NCBI GenBank assembly: GCA_964635875.1
Contig: CAZWRK010000116.1
Location: forward strand, 1 to 12,740
DNA length: 12,740 nucleotides
DNA from: CAZWRK01 sp964635875
Lineage (GTDB): Bacteria; Pseudomonadota; Gammaproteobacteria; Burkholderiales; Aquaspirillaceae
Direction of reading: 5' to 3'
This document shows positions 1 through 7,800 of the stretch, in pieces. A model generated the notes under the pieces. That model was not told the origin of the DNA, ran no database searches, and saw only the letters and a list, made by a program, of their open reading frames with translations. Position 1 is the stretch's first letter; the number at the start of each line of letters is the position of its first letter. Position numbers and translations under genes: made by a program.

Positions 1-1
1 C

Positions 2-244
2 GACCATGACTTTAGACTTGTATTTCATAAAGGTGAACTAATTTCTTTAGAAGTTGACCTAGATGAAGTGTTTGAGATGGATTTTGATCTTATTGACTAT
101 TTTATTACTGAGCAAATTAATAGTTACTGTTATGAGCTAGATGATTACTATGAAATTATTCGAGATGATGGTAATGATGAAGAGGAAAAAATATTAATAG
201 AAAAAAGATTAATAAACATGAAATCATCTAAATGCTGCGCATAA
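2..244 (+). CDS. 3' end of an acidic protein of unknown function (5'-truncated)
   Basis: The frame is open from the first bases of the window to a TAA at 242-244 and gives 80 residues. The start lies outside the window. The visible part is strongly acidic, with many Asp/Glu and Tyr residues (for example FEMDFDLIDYF and RDDGNDEEE). It ends in a short basic, cysteine-containing tail, KSSKCCA. There is no recognisable domain, signal peptide or membrane segment. The stop codon overlaps the base of a two-part hairpin (235-278), which suggests the true 3' end of a transcription unit. Its bias towards Asp, Glu and Tyr resembles the 203-residue protein encoded at 764-1375, but I could not align the two convincingly. 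It is probably a real gene because the frame is uninterrupted and its codon composition matches its neighbours. The function is unknown. Confidence 0.6.
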   Translation, partial: DHDFRLVFHKGELISLEVDLDEVFEMDFDLIDYFITEQINSYCYELDDYYEIIRDDGNDEEEKILIEKRLINMKSSKCCA

Positions 245-278
245 CTCTATTAATTTTGCTGGCGAAATTAATGCGCAG
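235..278 (+). terminator. Two-storey hairpin at gene 3' end
   Basis: The outer stem CTGCGC (235-240) pairs with GCGCAG (273-278). The inner stem ATTAATTT (249-256) pairs with AAATTAAT (265-272). There is an 8-base bulge on the 5' side and an 8-base loop. The hairpin overlaps the stop codon at 242-244 of the upstream gene. Its position and symmetry suggest a transcription end or 3'-processing signal, as described for the palindromic gene ends of mimiviruses and their virophages. The role is inferred. Confidence 0.5.
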
Positions 279-300
279 GGTCACTCGTTAATAAAAGATA

Positions 301-318
301 AAATATTTTTTTATAAAT
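301..318 (+). promoter_or_regulatory. A/T-only TATA-like leader before the 319 start
   Basis: The leader is entirely A/T and contains TTTTTTTATAAAT directly abutting the ATG. Similar elements precede the starts at 764 (TTTTGTATAAAAT) and at 4607 on the other strand (TTTTTTTATAAAACAAA). With the TATAAA so close to the ATG, this could be an initiator-type late promoter or a distal TATA box with a nearly leaderless transcript. The role is inferred from recurrence only. Confidence 0.35.
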
Positions 319-741
319 ATGACTACCATAACTCTGGTACAAAATATTGCTGATCCGTTTGATTACAATGACTACACATACTCATTTGATCTCACATCAG
401 GAATACAAACAGAAGATGAAATTAATGATATTGAAGTGGTGGATATTCCAAATAACACAATCACCATTACATTCAGGTCTCAAGAATGGTATGATTATGT
501 AAGTACGAATTATGAAAGTAATAACTGGTACTCTATCACTCCGATTTCAACTCCATTATATGATTTATTGTTTACTGGAACTGGAATTTCACAATCTGAT
601 TTATTTTATTTTACTGCTCCAATCGGTTTGACTTTCATAGCGAGAAATCAATCAACTGAAGAAACATTAGTCTTTACAGGTTCATGGTCAACAGGATTTA
701 TTTCACTTTACACGATAAAGCTATTAAATATTCTTAATTAA
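319..741 (+). CDS. Small beta-rich protein of unknown function
   Basis: This 140-residue protein starts at an ATG immediately after a TATAAAT leader and ends in TAA. The sequence alternates short beta-prone segments (NNTITITFRSQEW, GLTFIARNQSTEE, LVFTGSW) with aromatic-rich turns. It has no cysteine, no signal peptide and no membrane span, so it is likely a soluble, compact beta-sandwich-like protein. A small virion component is possible, since PLV-type viruses encode single-jelly-roll minor capsid proteins. However, it is shorter than typical pentons, and I see no motif to support that assignment. The next gene starts 22 bases downstream on the same strand, so the two are probably co-expressed or have very short private promoters. 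The function is unknown. Confidence 0.65.
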   Translation: MTTITLVQNIADPFDYNDYTYSFDLTSGIQTEDEINDIEVVDIPNNTITITFRSQEWYDYVSTNYESNNWYSITPISTPLYDLLFTGTGISQSDLFYFTAPIGLTFIARNQSTEETLVFTGSWSTGFISLYTIKLLNILN

Positions 742-763
742 AGTTTTGCATTTTGTATAAAAT
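742..763 (+). promoter_or_regulatory. TATA-like leader before the 764 start
   Basis: The 22-base intergenic spacer is AT-rich and contains TTTTGTATAAAAT ending at the ATG. This is the same arrangement as upstream of 319. If functional, the 203-residue gene has its own promoter despite the tight spacing. The evidence is recurrence of the motif only. Confidence 0.3.
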
Positions 764-1375
764 ATGGCATCAATTAACGTCAAGAGAGTAGCTCAATATA
801 TGTATAATCCTTGTGATGATGATGATGATGAACCTATTGATTTTAAACTAATCAAATTTGATGGGACGACTTTATCATACAAAAATAAATCAATCGAATT
901 CATGAAGCTTATTGAAGAAAGAGAGAAGTATATTTATCTGTATGAAAATAACATCGATAACATTCTAACTGAATTCGCGCAAAGGGAAATAAAATTAGAT
1001 TGTGAAATAGAAGTTAATGGTACTGAATTATATGACGAATATGAAGGTCCTATGATTCATATAATTAATGGTGAATTCAATATCTTTAGAAAGTATTATA
1101 ATACTATTTTATGTTTAGATGAAGATCATAATATTAAAAAAGTTATCATTAGACGAGATTGGTTTGAGAGTAGATTTTTATCACTAGTTATATTAAATTT
1201 TATTCGTAATGGAGTACTAGAGATTTTCGAAGATCAACTAAAACGTTTTTCGCTTGACTATTTCGGATTCTATCCTGAAATGTTTTCTAAAGAAGAATTA
1301 TCTGATATGTGTAGATTTGAAAATTATTCACTTCCACGTATTGGATCTAGATCTAAATCAGCTAGAAAATTTTAA
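764..1375 (+). CDS. 203-residue acidic protein of unknown function
   Basis: An ATG directly after a TATAAAAT leader opens a 203-residue frame. An Asp run (CDDDDDEP, residues about 17-24) is encoded by a GAT repeat around 817-830. The middle is charged and mostly helical, with repeated Glu/Asp, Tyr and Ile. A tract near residues 128-165 (IIRRDWFESRFLSLVILNFIRNG) combines basic and hydrophobic residues, and the C-terminus is basic and serine-rich (RIGSRSKSARKF). No enzymatic motif, zinc site or transmembrane segment is recognised. The gene ends only two bases from the stop of the convergent 85-residue gene, so transcripts from both strands must overlap unless termination is precise. No hairpin is visible at this junction. 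The function is unknown. Confidence 0.65.
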   Translation: MASINVKRVAQYMYNPCDDDDDEPIDFKLIKFDGTTLSYKNKSIEFMKLIEEREKYIYLYENNIDNILTEFAQREIKLDCEIEVNGTELYDEYEGPMIHIINGEFNIFRKYYNTILCLDEDHNIKKVIIRRDWFESRFLSLVILNFIRNGVLEIFEDQLKRFSLDYFGFYPEMFSKEELSDMCRFENYSLPRIGSRSKSARKF

Positions 1376-1377
1376 CG

Positions 1378-1635
1378 CTAAACAACTATAACATATAGAA
1401 TATCTTTATATTTTTTATCATGAACTGTGATGTAATTTACTTTTTCATCTGAAAACGAATCAGGATTAAACTGTCTAACTCTGAAATAATTTTTAGTCTC
1501 ATCAACATAAAAGTAATTAAATCCTAACTTATCTATCAGGTACTTAACATTTTCCCTTCCATAATACTTCGGAATTAATACAGACTGAACATGATCACTT
1601 TTTCTTTTGCTCTCCTGTACCTTAGTGAGTTTCAT
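1378..1635 (-). CDS. Small conserved-looking viral protein (KVQSV...VDET.N.YRVRQ type)
   Basis: This is an 85-residue protein. I chose the ATG at 1635 because the longer frame upstream runs through a palindrome and into the end of the neighbouring fibre gene. The order HVQSVLIPKYYG, then a GFNYFYVDETKNYFRVRQ-like segment (residues about 40-57), resembles small proteins I recall from phages and polinton-like/giant-virus contigs, with the pattern VQSV.....K, G, VDET.N.YR.RQ. Their function is not established to my knowledge. The predicted fold is a short alpha/beta domain with a basic N-terminus (MKLTKVQESKRKSDH). It is the last gene of the minus-strand fibre cluster and is separated from the fibre gene upstream by a palindrome. 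The family match is from memory, so confidence is moderate. Confidence 0.6.
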   Translation of the reverse strand: MKLTKVQESKRKSDHVQSVLIPKYYGRENVKYLIDKLGFNYFYVDETKNYFRVRQFNPDSFSDEKVNYITVHDKKYKDILYVIVV

Positions 1636-1673
1636 CTTACTTTTAAAAAGTAAACAAAATTTAATACGTGGTT

Positions 1674-1695
1674 TTATTTTCGCGAGCGAAAATAA
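1674..1695 (-). terminator. Conserved late-gene 3' palindrome, copy 1
   Basis: TTATTTTCG and CGAAAATAA form a perfect 9-bp stem with a 4-base loop, 16 bases beyond the stop of the 229-residue fibre gene. Read with transcription it is CCATTATTTTCG-CTCG-CGAAAATAAAAC. The same 9-bp arms occur at 2475-2496 and 11080-11101, each just past a structural gene. The likely role is a transcription end or 3'-processing signal. Confidence 0.65.
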
Positions 1696-1711
1696 TGGAC
1701 AAGACCGCAAC

Positions 1712-2401
1712 TCAGTTGACAATAGTAACCAACTCAATAGAAAGTAAAGAATTAGTGTTATCATTAGTTAAAGCAGATGTTCCGTTTAATCTAGTTGATC
1801 TGAAAGTAATAGTCTGAGTAGCTGCAACAAGTAAAACAATAGAAGCGGTCAATGAACTGGTTTCTCCAATTCCTAAAGTAATAGCAGGACCAGGAGCAGC
1901 CACAACTCCATTAATTAATACATTAAACCTTACTGCTGAAGATGCAATTCCACCGTTTGATAGTGAAGTAACTAACGAGAAGCGATAATAAGCTGAAGTA
2001 TTACATAATAAAGTAGTTGATGGGGTTTGAACCGAAATATTTGTGAAGGTGTTGGGACCATAAGTGCTGAAGGCTGAAGCGATACTATTGAAAGATAAAG
2101 CATTAGTAGCAGCAGCATTCCAGTCTTGTGCTTGAAATGCAATATTTACGAAACCGTATCTGCTACTATAATTTCTCCATTGAGGTACACCACCTACAGT
2201 CCATAATGATTGTTCTGATGATCCAGGAAATAATCTAGCAACTTGTAAACTTGTTGCATATCCAGGTAACCCACTTCCATCAGTAACCAAAATAGAATTA
2301 GCTGTACCACTAGGCATATTACTTGATGTGATTCTGTTTGGAAAAGTTAGTGAAGTATTCACAGTAACTGTTTCCGATGTTAGTAATTTGTATGCTGACA
2401 T
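1712..2401 (-). CDS. Fibre/adhesin-like protein with jelly-roll-like head (short fibre)
   Basis: This 229-residue protein has a short N-terminal strand-rich segment (MSAYKLLTSETVTVNTS). It is followed by two copies of a glycine-rich repeat ending in an aromatic residue: SGTANSILVTDGSG-LPGY near residue 31 and PGSSEQSLWTVGGVPQW at 59-75. Residues about 80-229 are a beta-rich Ser/Thr/Asn domain ending in SIELVTIVN, which looks like a C1q/TNF-type trimeric head. The larger fibre gene next door carries seven such repeats and a comparable head, so the two are probably paralogues. The role is probably host attachment as a virion spike. There are no signal peptide or membrane segments, which is expected for a virion protein assembled inside the cell. 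The gene has a palindromic 3' end. Specific receptor binding cannot be inferred. Confidence 0.7.
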   Translation of the reverse strand: MSAYKLLTSETVTVNTSLTFPNRITSSNMPSGTANSILVTDGSGLPGYATSLQVARLFPGSSEQSLWTVGGVPQWRNYSSRYGFVNIAFQAQDWNAAATNALSFNSIASAFSTYGPNTFTNISVQTPSTTLLCNTSAYYRFSLVTSLSNGGIASSAVRFNVLINGVVAAPGPAITLGIGETSSLTASIVLLVAATQTITFRSTRLNGTSALTNDNTNSLLSIELVTIVN

Positions 2402-2474
2402 ATGACGGCTTTATTTTGTTAATTTTTATTACATTAGATTTGAACCAAATAAAAAATTTTTAATAGCGTGGTTT

Positions 2475-2496
2475 TTATTTTCGATCGCGAAAATAA
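2475..2496 (-). terminator. Conserved late-gene 3' palindrome, copy 2
   Basis: The same 9-bp stem TTATTTTCG / CGAAAATAA is found with loop ATCG (plus strand), 13 bases beyond the stop of the 475-residue fibre gene. An outer AGCGT (2465-2469) can pair with ACGCT (2506-2510), extending the structure up to the stop codon. It shares its flanks with copy 1 (CGTGG on one side, CTCAGTTGA on the other). Confidence 0.65.
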
Positions 2497-2509
2497 TGCG
2501 GCGCAACGC

Positions 2510-3937
2510 TCAGTTGAGAGAAATAACAATATTGGAAGCGAAGTTAGGAATGACTGAAGCACTAGAAAAGGTACTCATGGGTCTAGTTCCAACAACTCGT
2601 CTAACAAGAATTTGCAATACTTGACCTGATGTAATAGTTAAACCCGGAATAGTTCCAGAAAATGAATAATCAGCACTACATGTTACGCATCCGACTTGTT
2701 GTTCAGTTCCAGCAACTTCAGCGGTAAGAGTGAAAACACTATTTCCTAAACCTAATGAAGTTGGATCGATGTAACCAGTGATAGAAACATTATATGAACC
2801 AGTATCATTAATAACGAATTGAGTTGCTGAAGGCTGAGTAATTCCGGTTACTGGAGTAGTGTTAGAAGAATTAATACTTAGGAATGGCACAGTAGAAAAT
2901 GTGACTGCTGTTGGACCAGTTCCAGCATTCAAGTTTTGAGCGGTAAATGTAGTTCCATATTTTATGTTCCTGATTGTTGTAGGAGTCAACCATTGTGCTA
3001 CTCCGCCTAAACTGGTTAGTAAAGTTCTATCACTTCCAGCGGTAATATCAGATGCAACAATATTTGAGAATGCTTGAGTTGTTCCGCTTGTCTTTTTTAC
3101 GAATTGTCCAGTAGTTCCGCTTGATGAGTTGAACTGAAGGTCTCCAACAACATTTAGTGATCCTGGAACGATCACATTACTTGCCCACTGAGCTGCTGTA
3201 CCTCCGACATCAGTTACTAAAAGTTGATTAGCTGTTCCAGGAGAAATATTTGTTGGAGTAACGGATAAGTTTTGCCATGATTGAGTATTCGGTCCAGTTT
3301 TGACAATGACTTGACCCGATGTTCCTGATGATCCGGATAATTGCAAATCTCCATTCACATCTAGATCAACTAAAGTGGTAGCTCCGTTGTCAACTGTTAT
3401 ATCTCCATTCGCGATCTGTAAATCATTCTGAACAACAATACTATCATTGACAAATAAATTATTATCAACTGTTAGTGTTTGATTACATAAAACTGTAGAA
3501 TCTAAAGTTGTTGATCCTAAAACTAATAATGTGCTATCGAATTTTGCTGTTCCCGGAACTTCTAGATTAGAAGTCCATTCAGCAGCAGTTCCAGCCGAAT
3601 TAGTATGCATTATCTGAAGTGATGAACCTGGATTCAATACACTAGGATCAAAAGTAGGAGGAGCCCATTCCACTTCGCCATTTATAGTTTGAAGATAATC
3701 ACCATCATTACCAGCGGGAATATCACTCTTGTTAAATGTCTTCCAATTGATGGTCTGAGTCTGATCGGTATGAAGAAATGTTCTCGGACCTCCAGGAGGA
3801 ATATTCCCATTTAGTCTCAATAGTCCGATTAATTCTCTATCGAATTGAAGATCAGTACATGAATGTACTCTATGAGCTCTGATTTGTGTCCATGCTGGAG
3901 GACAAACTCCTTTATCTATGATATGGCTGATTGACAT
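2510..3937 (-). CDS. Repeat-bearing fibre/adhesin-like protein (long fibre)
   Basis: This is a 475-residue protein. The N-terminus MSISHIIDKG shares its first five residues with the fibre-like protein encoded at 4020-4607, suggesting a common virion anchor. The shaft has seven copies of a repeat, roughly G-x3-Q-x-L-x-T-x2-G-x3-W, with the aromatic residue at 65, 91, 121, 221, 251, 290 (Phe) and 316. Between copies 3 and 4, residues about 130-200 form short beta-strand turns (LDSTVL, LTVDNN, LQIANGDITVDNG, LDVNGDLQLSG) typical of trimeric beta-helical fibre shafts. Residues about 325-475 form a beta-rich C1q/TNF-like head containing a CVTC pair (417-420). Similar Q.L.T..G....W repeats are common in phage tail fibres. 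The likely role is host attachment. It lies between the other two fibre-like genes, all in the same direction. Confidence 0.75.
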   Translation of the reverse strand: MSISHIIDKGVCPPAWTQIRAHRVHSCTDLQFDRELIGLLRLNGNIPPGGPRTFLHTDQTQTINWKTFNKSDIPAGNDGDYLQTINGEVEWAPPTFDPSVLNPGSSLQIMHTNSAGTAAEWTSNLEVPGTAKFDSTLLVLGSTTLDSTVLCNQTLTVDNNLFVNDSIVVQNDLQIANGDITVDNGATTLVDLDVNGDLQLSGSSGTSGQVIVKTGPNTQSWQNLSVTPTNISPGTANQLLVTDVGGTAAQWASNVIVPGSLNVVGDLQFNSSSGTTGQFVKKTSGTTQAFSNIVASDITAGSDRTLLTSLGGVAQWLTPTTIRNIKYGTTFTAQNLNAGTGPTAVTFSTVPFLSINSSNTTPVTGITQPSATQFVINDTGSYNVSITGYIDPTSLGLGNSVFTLTAEVAGTEQQVGCVTCSADYSFSGTIPGLTITSGQVLQILVRRVVGTRPMSTFSSASVIPNFASNIVISLN

Positions 3938-4019
3938 ATTTAACGGCTCTTAATTTTTAAAGTTGTGCATAGCTTTATATGATAAAAAATATTATACTAA
4001 TGAAAATAAACATTTTAGT

Positions 4020-4607
4020 TTAAACAAGAATAAGATCATCAAGAGCTGCAAAAGTAAGAGATGTTGGGCACATCTCCGCACCATCAGGAATAACAACAGG
4101 AGCATTTCCGGCAGTATCGTGTTGAAAATGAATTCCAATATTTCCATTAGGTAAAATACTAACAATTGAAATACTGGATTTATTAATAAATCCGATTAAA
4201 CCTCCTCCGAATGATTTTTGGTTGTCTCTCGATAATGCTCCTGTTTGATCAGGACATCTTATATCGTGAATCAGTTGATTTGTTAAAGTAGCACCAAGAT
4301 TAGCAACAGCATCAATAACAATAGCTCCAGGTCCATTTTTAGTAACTGTAGCAACACCTTGACCCACGTTAGCTGGTACATTCCCATCATCGTAAAGTTG
4401 AAGAGAGATAGTTACTGTTCTTCCTATTTTTTCATAAATGATTCTAGCTTTTGCAGCTCCTGCTACTCCGGATGCGGGAATACCTGGAAATTGAAATAAA
4501 TTAGAAACAATTCTTACTCCAGTAGCGCATAAGTATGTAACACCATCCGAGGAGGATGTAGTTGCCCATTGGTATCCGTTTTTAGTTGCCAAATGACTGA
4601 TAGACAT
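4020..4607 (-). CDS. Third fibre-like/minor virion protein sharing the MSISH N-terminus
   Basis: This is a 195-residue protein starting MSISHLATKNGYQWATT, so its first five residues match those of the 475-residue fibre next door. A short QWAT turn follows, then a beta-rich domain (RIIYEKIGRTVTISLQLYDDG, SSISIVSILPNGNIGIHFQHD) ending in LTFAALDDLILV. The Gln-Trp turn near residue 13 may be a single degenerate copy of the shaft repeat. The shared N-terminus plus a different C-terminal domain fits alternative heads on one anchoring peptide, as with adenovirus fibres bound to penton base. It could instead be a minor capsid protein. The promoter-proximal sequence TTTTTTTATAAAACAAA precedes the ATG. 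The structural assignment rests on composition and context. Confidence 0.6.
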   Translation of the reverse strand: MSISHLATKNGYQWATTSSSDGVTYLCATGVRIVSNLFQFPGIPASGVAGAAKARIIYEKIGRTVTISLQLYDDGNVPANVGQGVATVTKNGPGAIVIDAVANLGATLTNQLIHDIRCPDQTGALSRDNQKSFGGGLIGFINKSSISIVSILPNGNIGIHFQHDTAGNAPVVIPDGAEMCPTSLTFAALDDLILV

Positions 4608-4625
4608 TTTGTTTTATAAAAAAAT
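4608..4625 (-). promoter_or_regulatory. TATA-like leader of the 195-residue fibre gene
   Basis: On the minus strand, TTTTTTTATAAAACAAA sits immediately before the ATG at 4607. It resembles the leaders at 301-318 and 742-763. It lies just downstream of the GC-rich hairpin that ends the polymerase gene, so a new transcription unit probably begins here. Confidence 0.3.
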
Positions 4626-4649
4626 CCTAATCTTCAATTACATACGCGC

Positions 4650-4669
4650 AAGGCGGCGCGTTCCGCCTT
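4650..4669. repeat. GC-rich hairpin repeat left of gap 1
   Basis: AAGGCGG (4650-4656) pairs perfectly with CCGCCTT (4663-4669) around the loop CGCGTT. This GC-rich block is unlike the AT-rich surroundings. Its sequence is related to the repeats at 8442-8497: GGCGGC-G/A-CG, three variable bases, then CGCCTT. It lies between the polymerase stop and the start of a fibre gene. Confidence 0.6.
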
Positions 4670-4680
4670 AACCCTGGCGC

Positions 4681-4780
4681 NNNNNNNNNNNNNNNNNNNN
4701 NNNNNNNNNNNNNNNNNNNNNNNNNNNNNNNNNNNNNNNNNNNNNNNNNNNNNNNNNNNNNNNNNNNNNNNNNNNNNNNN
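4681..4780. other. Assembly gap 1 (100 N) inside repeat sequence
   Basis: Exactly 100 N bases, flanked on both sides by TAACCCTGGCGC (4669-4680 and 4781-4792). The round length suggests an arbitrary scaffold gap. The identical flanks suggest that the break lies in a tandem repeat or that the contig ends overlap. The true length is unknown. Confidence 0.9.
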
Positions 4781-4793
4781 TAACCCTGGCGCG

Positions 4794-4811
4794 TTAACGG
4801 CGCTCCGTTAA
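4794..4811 (-). terminator. Hairpin overlapping the polymerase stop codon
   Basis: TTAACGG (4794-4800) pairs with CCGTTAA (4805-4811) around a 4-base loop. The TAA stop of the polymerase (4808-4810) is part of the stem. Together with the GC-rich repeat at 4650-4669 it forms a hairpin-dense 3' region. The role as a gene-end signal is inferred. Confidence 0.5.
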
Positions 4812-7800
4812 TCAGTTTGAGAAATAGTTCTCTTGAATTTATCAATTGTGATTAGGACACCATCTTTAGTCTTTCTCATAATGAGATCTCTGTACTCGCA
4901 CATGTCACATTCTAAGATTGAACCGTTTAGTAGTTTCTCATATCTTTCTTCATTCATGAAGGCTGATGCGATACCTTTTACTCTTTTATGTTCAATGATT
5001 TCATACTTGTTGGTTTCATTATTAATACAAAATAATTTATCATAGTAACATTTTTTCATTACGAATACAGATCTGATGGCGAATATTCCAGGATTAGCAT
5101 TACCAAGTTCTTTACAGTATACACCTCTGTAACCTACTTCTCCGAAATCAGAATGGAATTGTGTCATCTCTTCTCCTAACATGTCTCCTAATGATAAAAG
5201 CGAACTAGCTTGAACATGAATAGAATCAGTATCTGTATAGTAAACAGCTAAACCGTTTTCATAGATCTTATAGAACATTTTGTTCATCAACATTTTTGAC
5301 ATTTCTAAAATATGTGACCCTACATGCGGGTAACCAGATGGATTAAAAGTTAATTCTCTCTTATTGAGTTTTACATAATTACCTATTTTATTTATTTCAG
5401 GTTTCAGATAGAAATAATTCTTATCTATATACTTCCTGAACTTTTCTTTATCCTCATTGCTGTATACACGTTTGTATATTTTTTTATAAGGTGATTGTTT
5501 AAGAATAGTTCTTCCATATGAAGAGTTCATCATTAACTTAACAGTATTCTGACATGGAAGTTTCATAGCCTTGAAGATAAGTCTTAAAGTAAATAGCTTC
5601 TTGATGAATTGTGCGAATCTATCACATGTTCTATCAAATCTGACAATCGCATAAATTCTAGTTACTTTAGCGTTTTGATACTTGATAGCATCACTTAGAG
5701 TAACATCTCCAATAACGATTTTTCTAAACTTTCCATTTCTGAATCTTCTTATTCCATTATCATCCTTTTCAGATAGGATAGGGAATTCTAAATCTTTTTG
5801 TGTTTCTATATCTACACAGAAGAATGTTCTGCCTGATCTTAGAATCTTAGGAATGAGTTTAATGAAACAATCACTTTGTGTTTCGTTCAGAGTTACTACC
5901 TCTGGTTTTCCTGCAGGCATTCTACATAATGAGATGGCTGATGGATATAACGAAACTGCATCATTATCAATAATAGAATCTAGGATTGCTTTATTAAGTA
6001 TTTCCTTATTTAATTCTTCTGTACTTTCTTTTCCTACCTGTTGCATGAAGTACTCATAGAATTTAGATTTGTAATCATTTAGTTCTTTATTTGGATTCTT
6101 CATTACTCTTCCTCCTACTACTGATAACTGGAGGAAAGTTTTCAGATTACCTGTTACTACATAAATATCATTGAACACTCCTGACTTCTTTGCAATATCG
6201 AAAACCATAGAAGCTAATGATCTGTATTGGAAAATATCTAAATCTTTAGTTGCTGGAATAGCTCCTACTTGTTTTACTTTTTCCTTTAGTTGCTCCATTC
6301 TCTTATCATCTAGTTTGACTTTTGAATTCTCCATCATTTCGAAAATAGCTTCTATACTTCCTAGCGATCTGATATAATATTGCATCTTTAGTAAACCTTC
6401 TTCAACTACTAACACATCATACTTGTTATAGAGTTTACAATACTCTTCCGGTAAATAATATACTTTCTTTTTTGCTAACTTGTTTTTGTATTCTTCTATT
6501 TCTTTTTGCAATAATGGAGATAGGTCAGTCAGTTCGCCATTTAACATTTTTTCATAATCAACAATCATTTTCTCATCTGGCTTTCCTGACTTTAGGATGA
6601 ACTTATTATTGCTCTTAGAGCTGAAGTAATTTGTCATCTTGTATTTCATTTGCGATTTGTCACTTACTTTTAGTTTAGCACCAGTATTATTCTCAGTAAT
6701 CTTGAAGATTTGGTTGTAGATCTCATAACAATATGGAAGTTTAAATGCTTTTGTTCCATAATTAGCAGGAATATCAGCAGCTTTACAGTCTAATAATTTA
6801 TAGCTGTCTCTGAATGAAATTACTTTAGATTGACATTTAGTATCTGTAGATTTTAGTTTGTATGAATAAGTAATATCAAGTGACATCATGATATCGTTAT
6901 TTGGCCCTGCATTAATTTCTCTGAACTGATTCATTCCATATGTTTCACATGCTAATTTTAAACAGAGTAAGTTATCGAATTTAGCTCCATTATGCGCTAG
7001 TAAAATACCTCTCTCATCTTTTTCTGTGTTGTTGATGACAAAATTAAATAGTTTCACTAATGGATTAGTTCTTTCTGTTAATGGTTCGAATGGAAAGTGA
7101 TTATAAAATAAATCCATTTTGTCTGAGTTAACTTTCTTGATTACATATGAATAGATAATGTGTTCATTCTTACTGTTGAGTACAGTTTCGAAATCAAAAA
7201 TAAACGGAACATATTTCACTTTGTTTGGATCTGTAAAGTTAGTTTCTGGAATTACTTCAGGTAAATAGCAACAATCATCTACACAAATATCTTTTAATAA
7301 TTCCTCTGGATTAGCTATTTTCTCTTTTTGATACTTACTGAATTCTTTCGCATGTTCTCTACTCAATTTAGTTACTTCTTTAATCGTGCTTCTTAACTTT
7401 CTATTTTTTAATTCATCATAAACATTTGCAACATATTGGAGATAGACTAATGCATCTTTTCTTTTTGTTTTAATGTTGTTGATGTTGAAGATGTGATTCT
7501 TTAGTTTAGCAACAACTAACTTTAATGGTTCGTTTGTTCCTGATTCAAGTTTAATTGTTCTGTGTCCAAGATGTGTTATTGAGTTTGGTTTAGCTTTCAG
7601 ATTCTTCTTGATGTAAAAGTATGTGATGTTAGCGTTGAACTTAAATGCTGCGGCTAAAAGTCTGTAAACTCTAGCTACATTTTCTTCTGTAATAGCAAAT
7701 ACTTCTTCTACATTGATTTTGCATTTGTGTAGTAATTCCATGTAAAAATCTCTTTCTTCTTTTTCATTAGTTGGTTTGTTTAACTTACATAATTGATATA

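Noticed and set aside
220..244. C-terminal CAAX-type lipidation signal (KCCA) on the left-end protein
   Set aside because: The last four residues, KCCA, do not place a cysteine at the required fourth-from-last position, so no prenylation site is supported.
1636..1764. N-terminal extension of the 85-residue gene to 1764 (would look like a signal peptide)
   Set aside because: The extension is encoded by the 3' palindrome and by the end of the fibre gene. The hydrophobic run is coincidental, and the ATG at 1635 has an A/T-rich leader.
3963..4154. 63-residue plus-strand frame
   Set aside because: It overlaps antisense the third fibre-like gene and has no leader or recognisable content.
4627..4845. 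Minus-strand frame across gap 1
   Set aside because: It runs through 100 unknown bases and hairpin repeats and overlaps the polymerase end, so it is an artefact of translating N.
4833..6377. Plus-strand open frames at 4833-5045, 5682-6059 and 6171-6377
   Set aside because: They lie antisense inside the polymerase, whose frame contains all catalytic motifs. Their products are serine/leucine-rich low-information translations typical of shadows.
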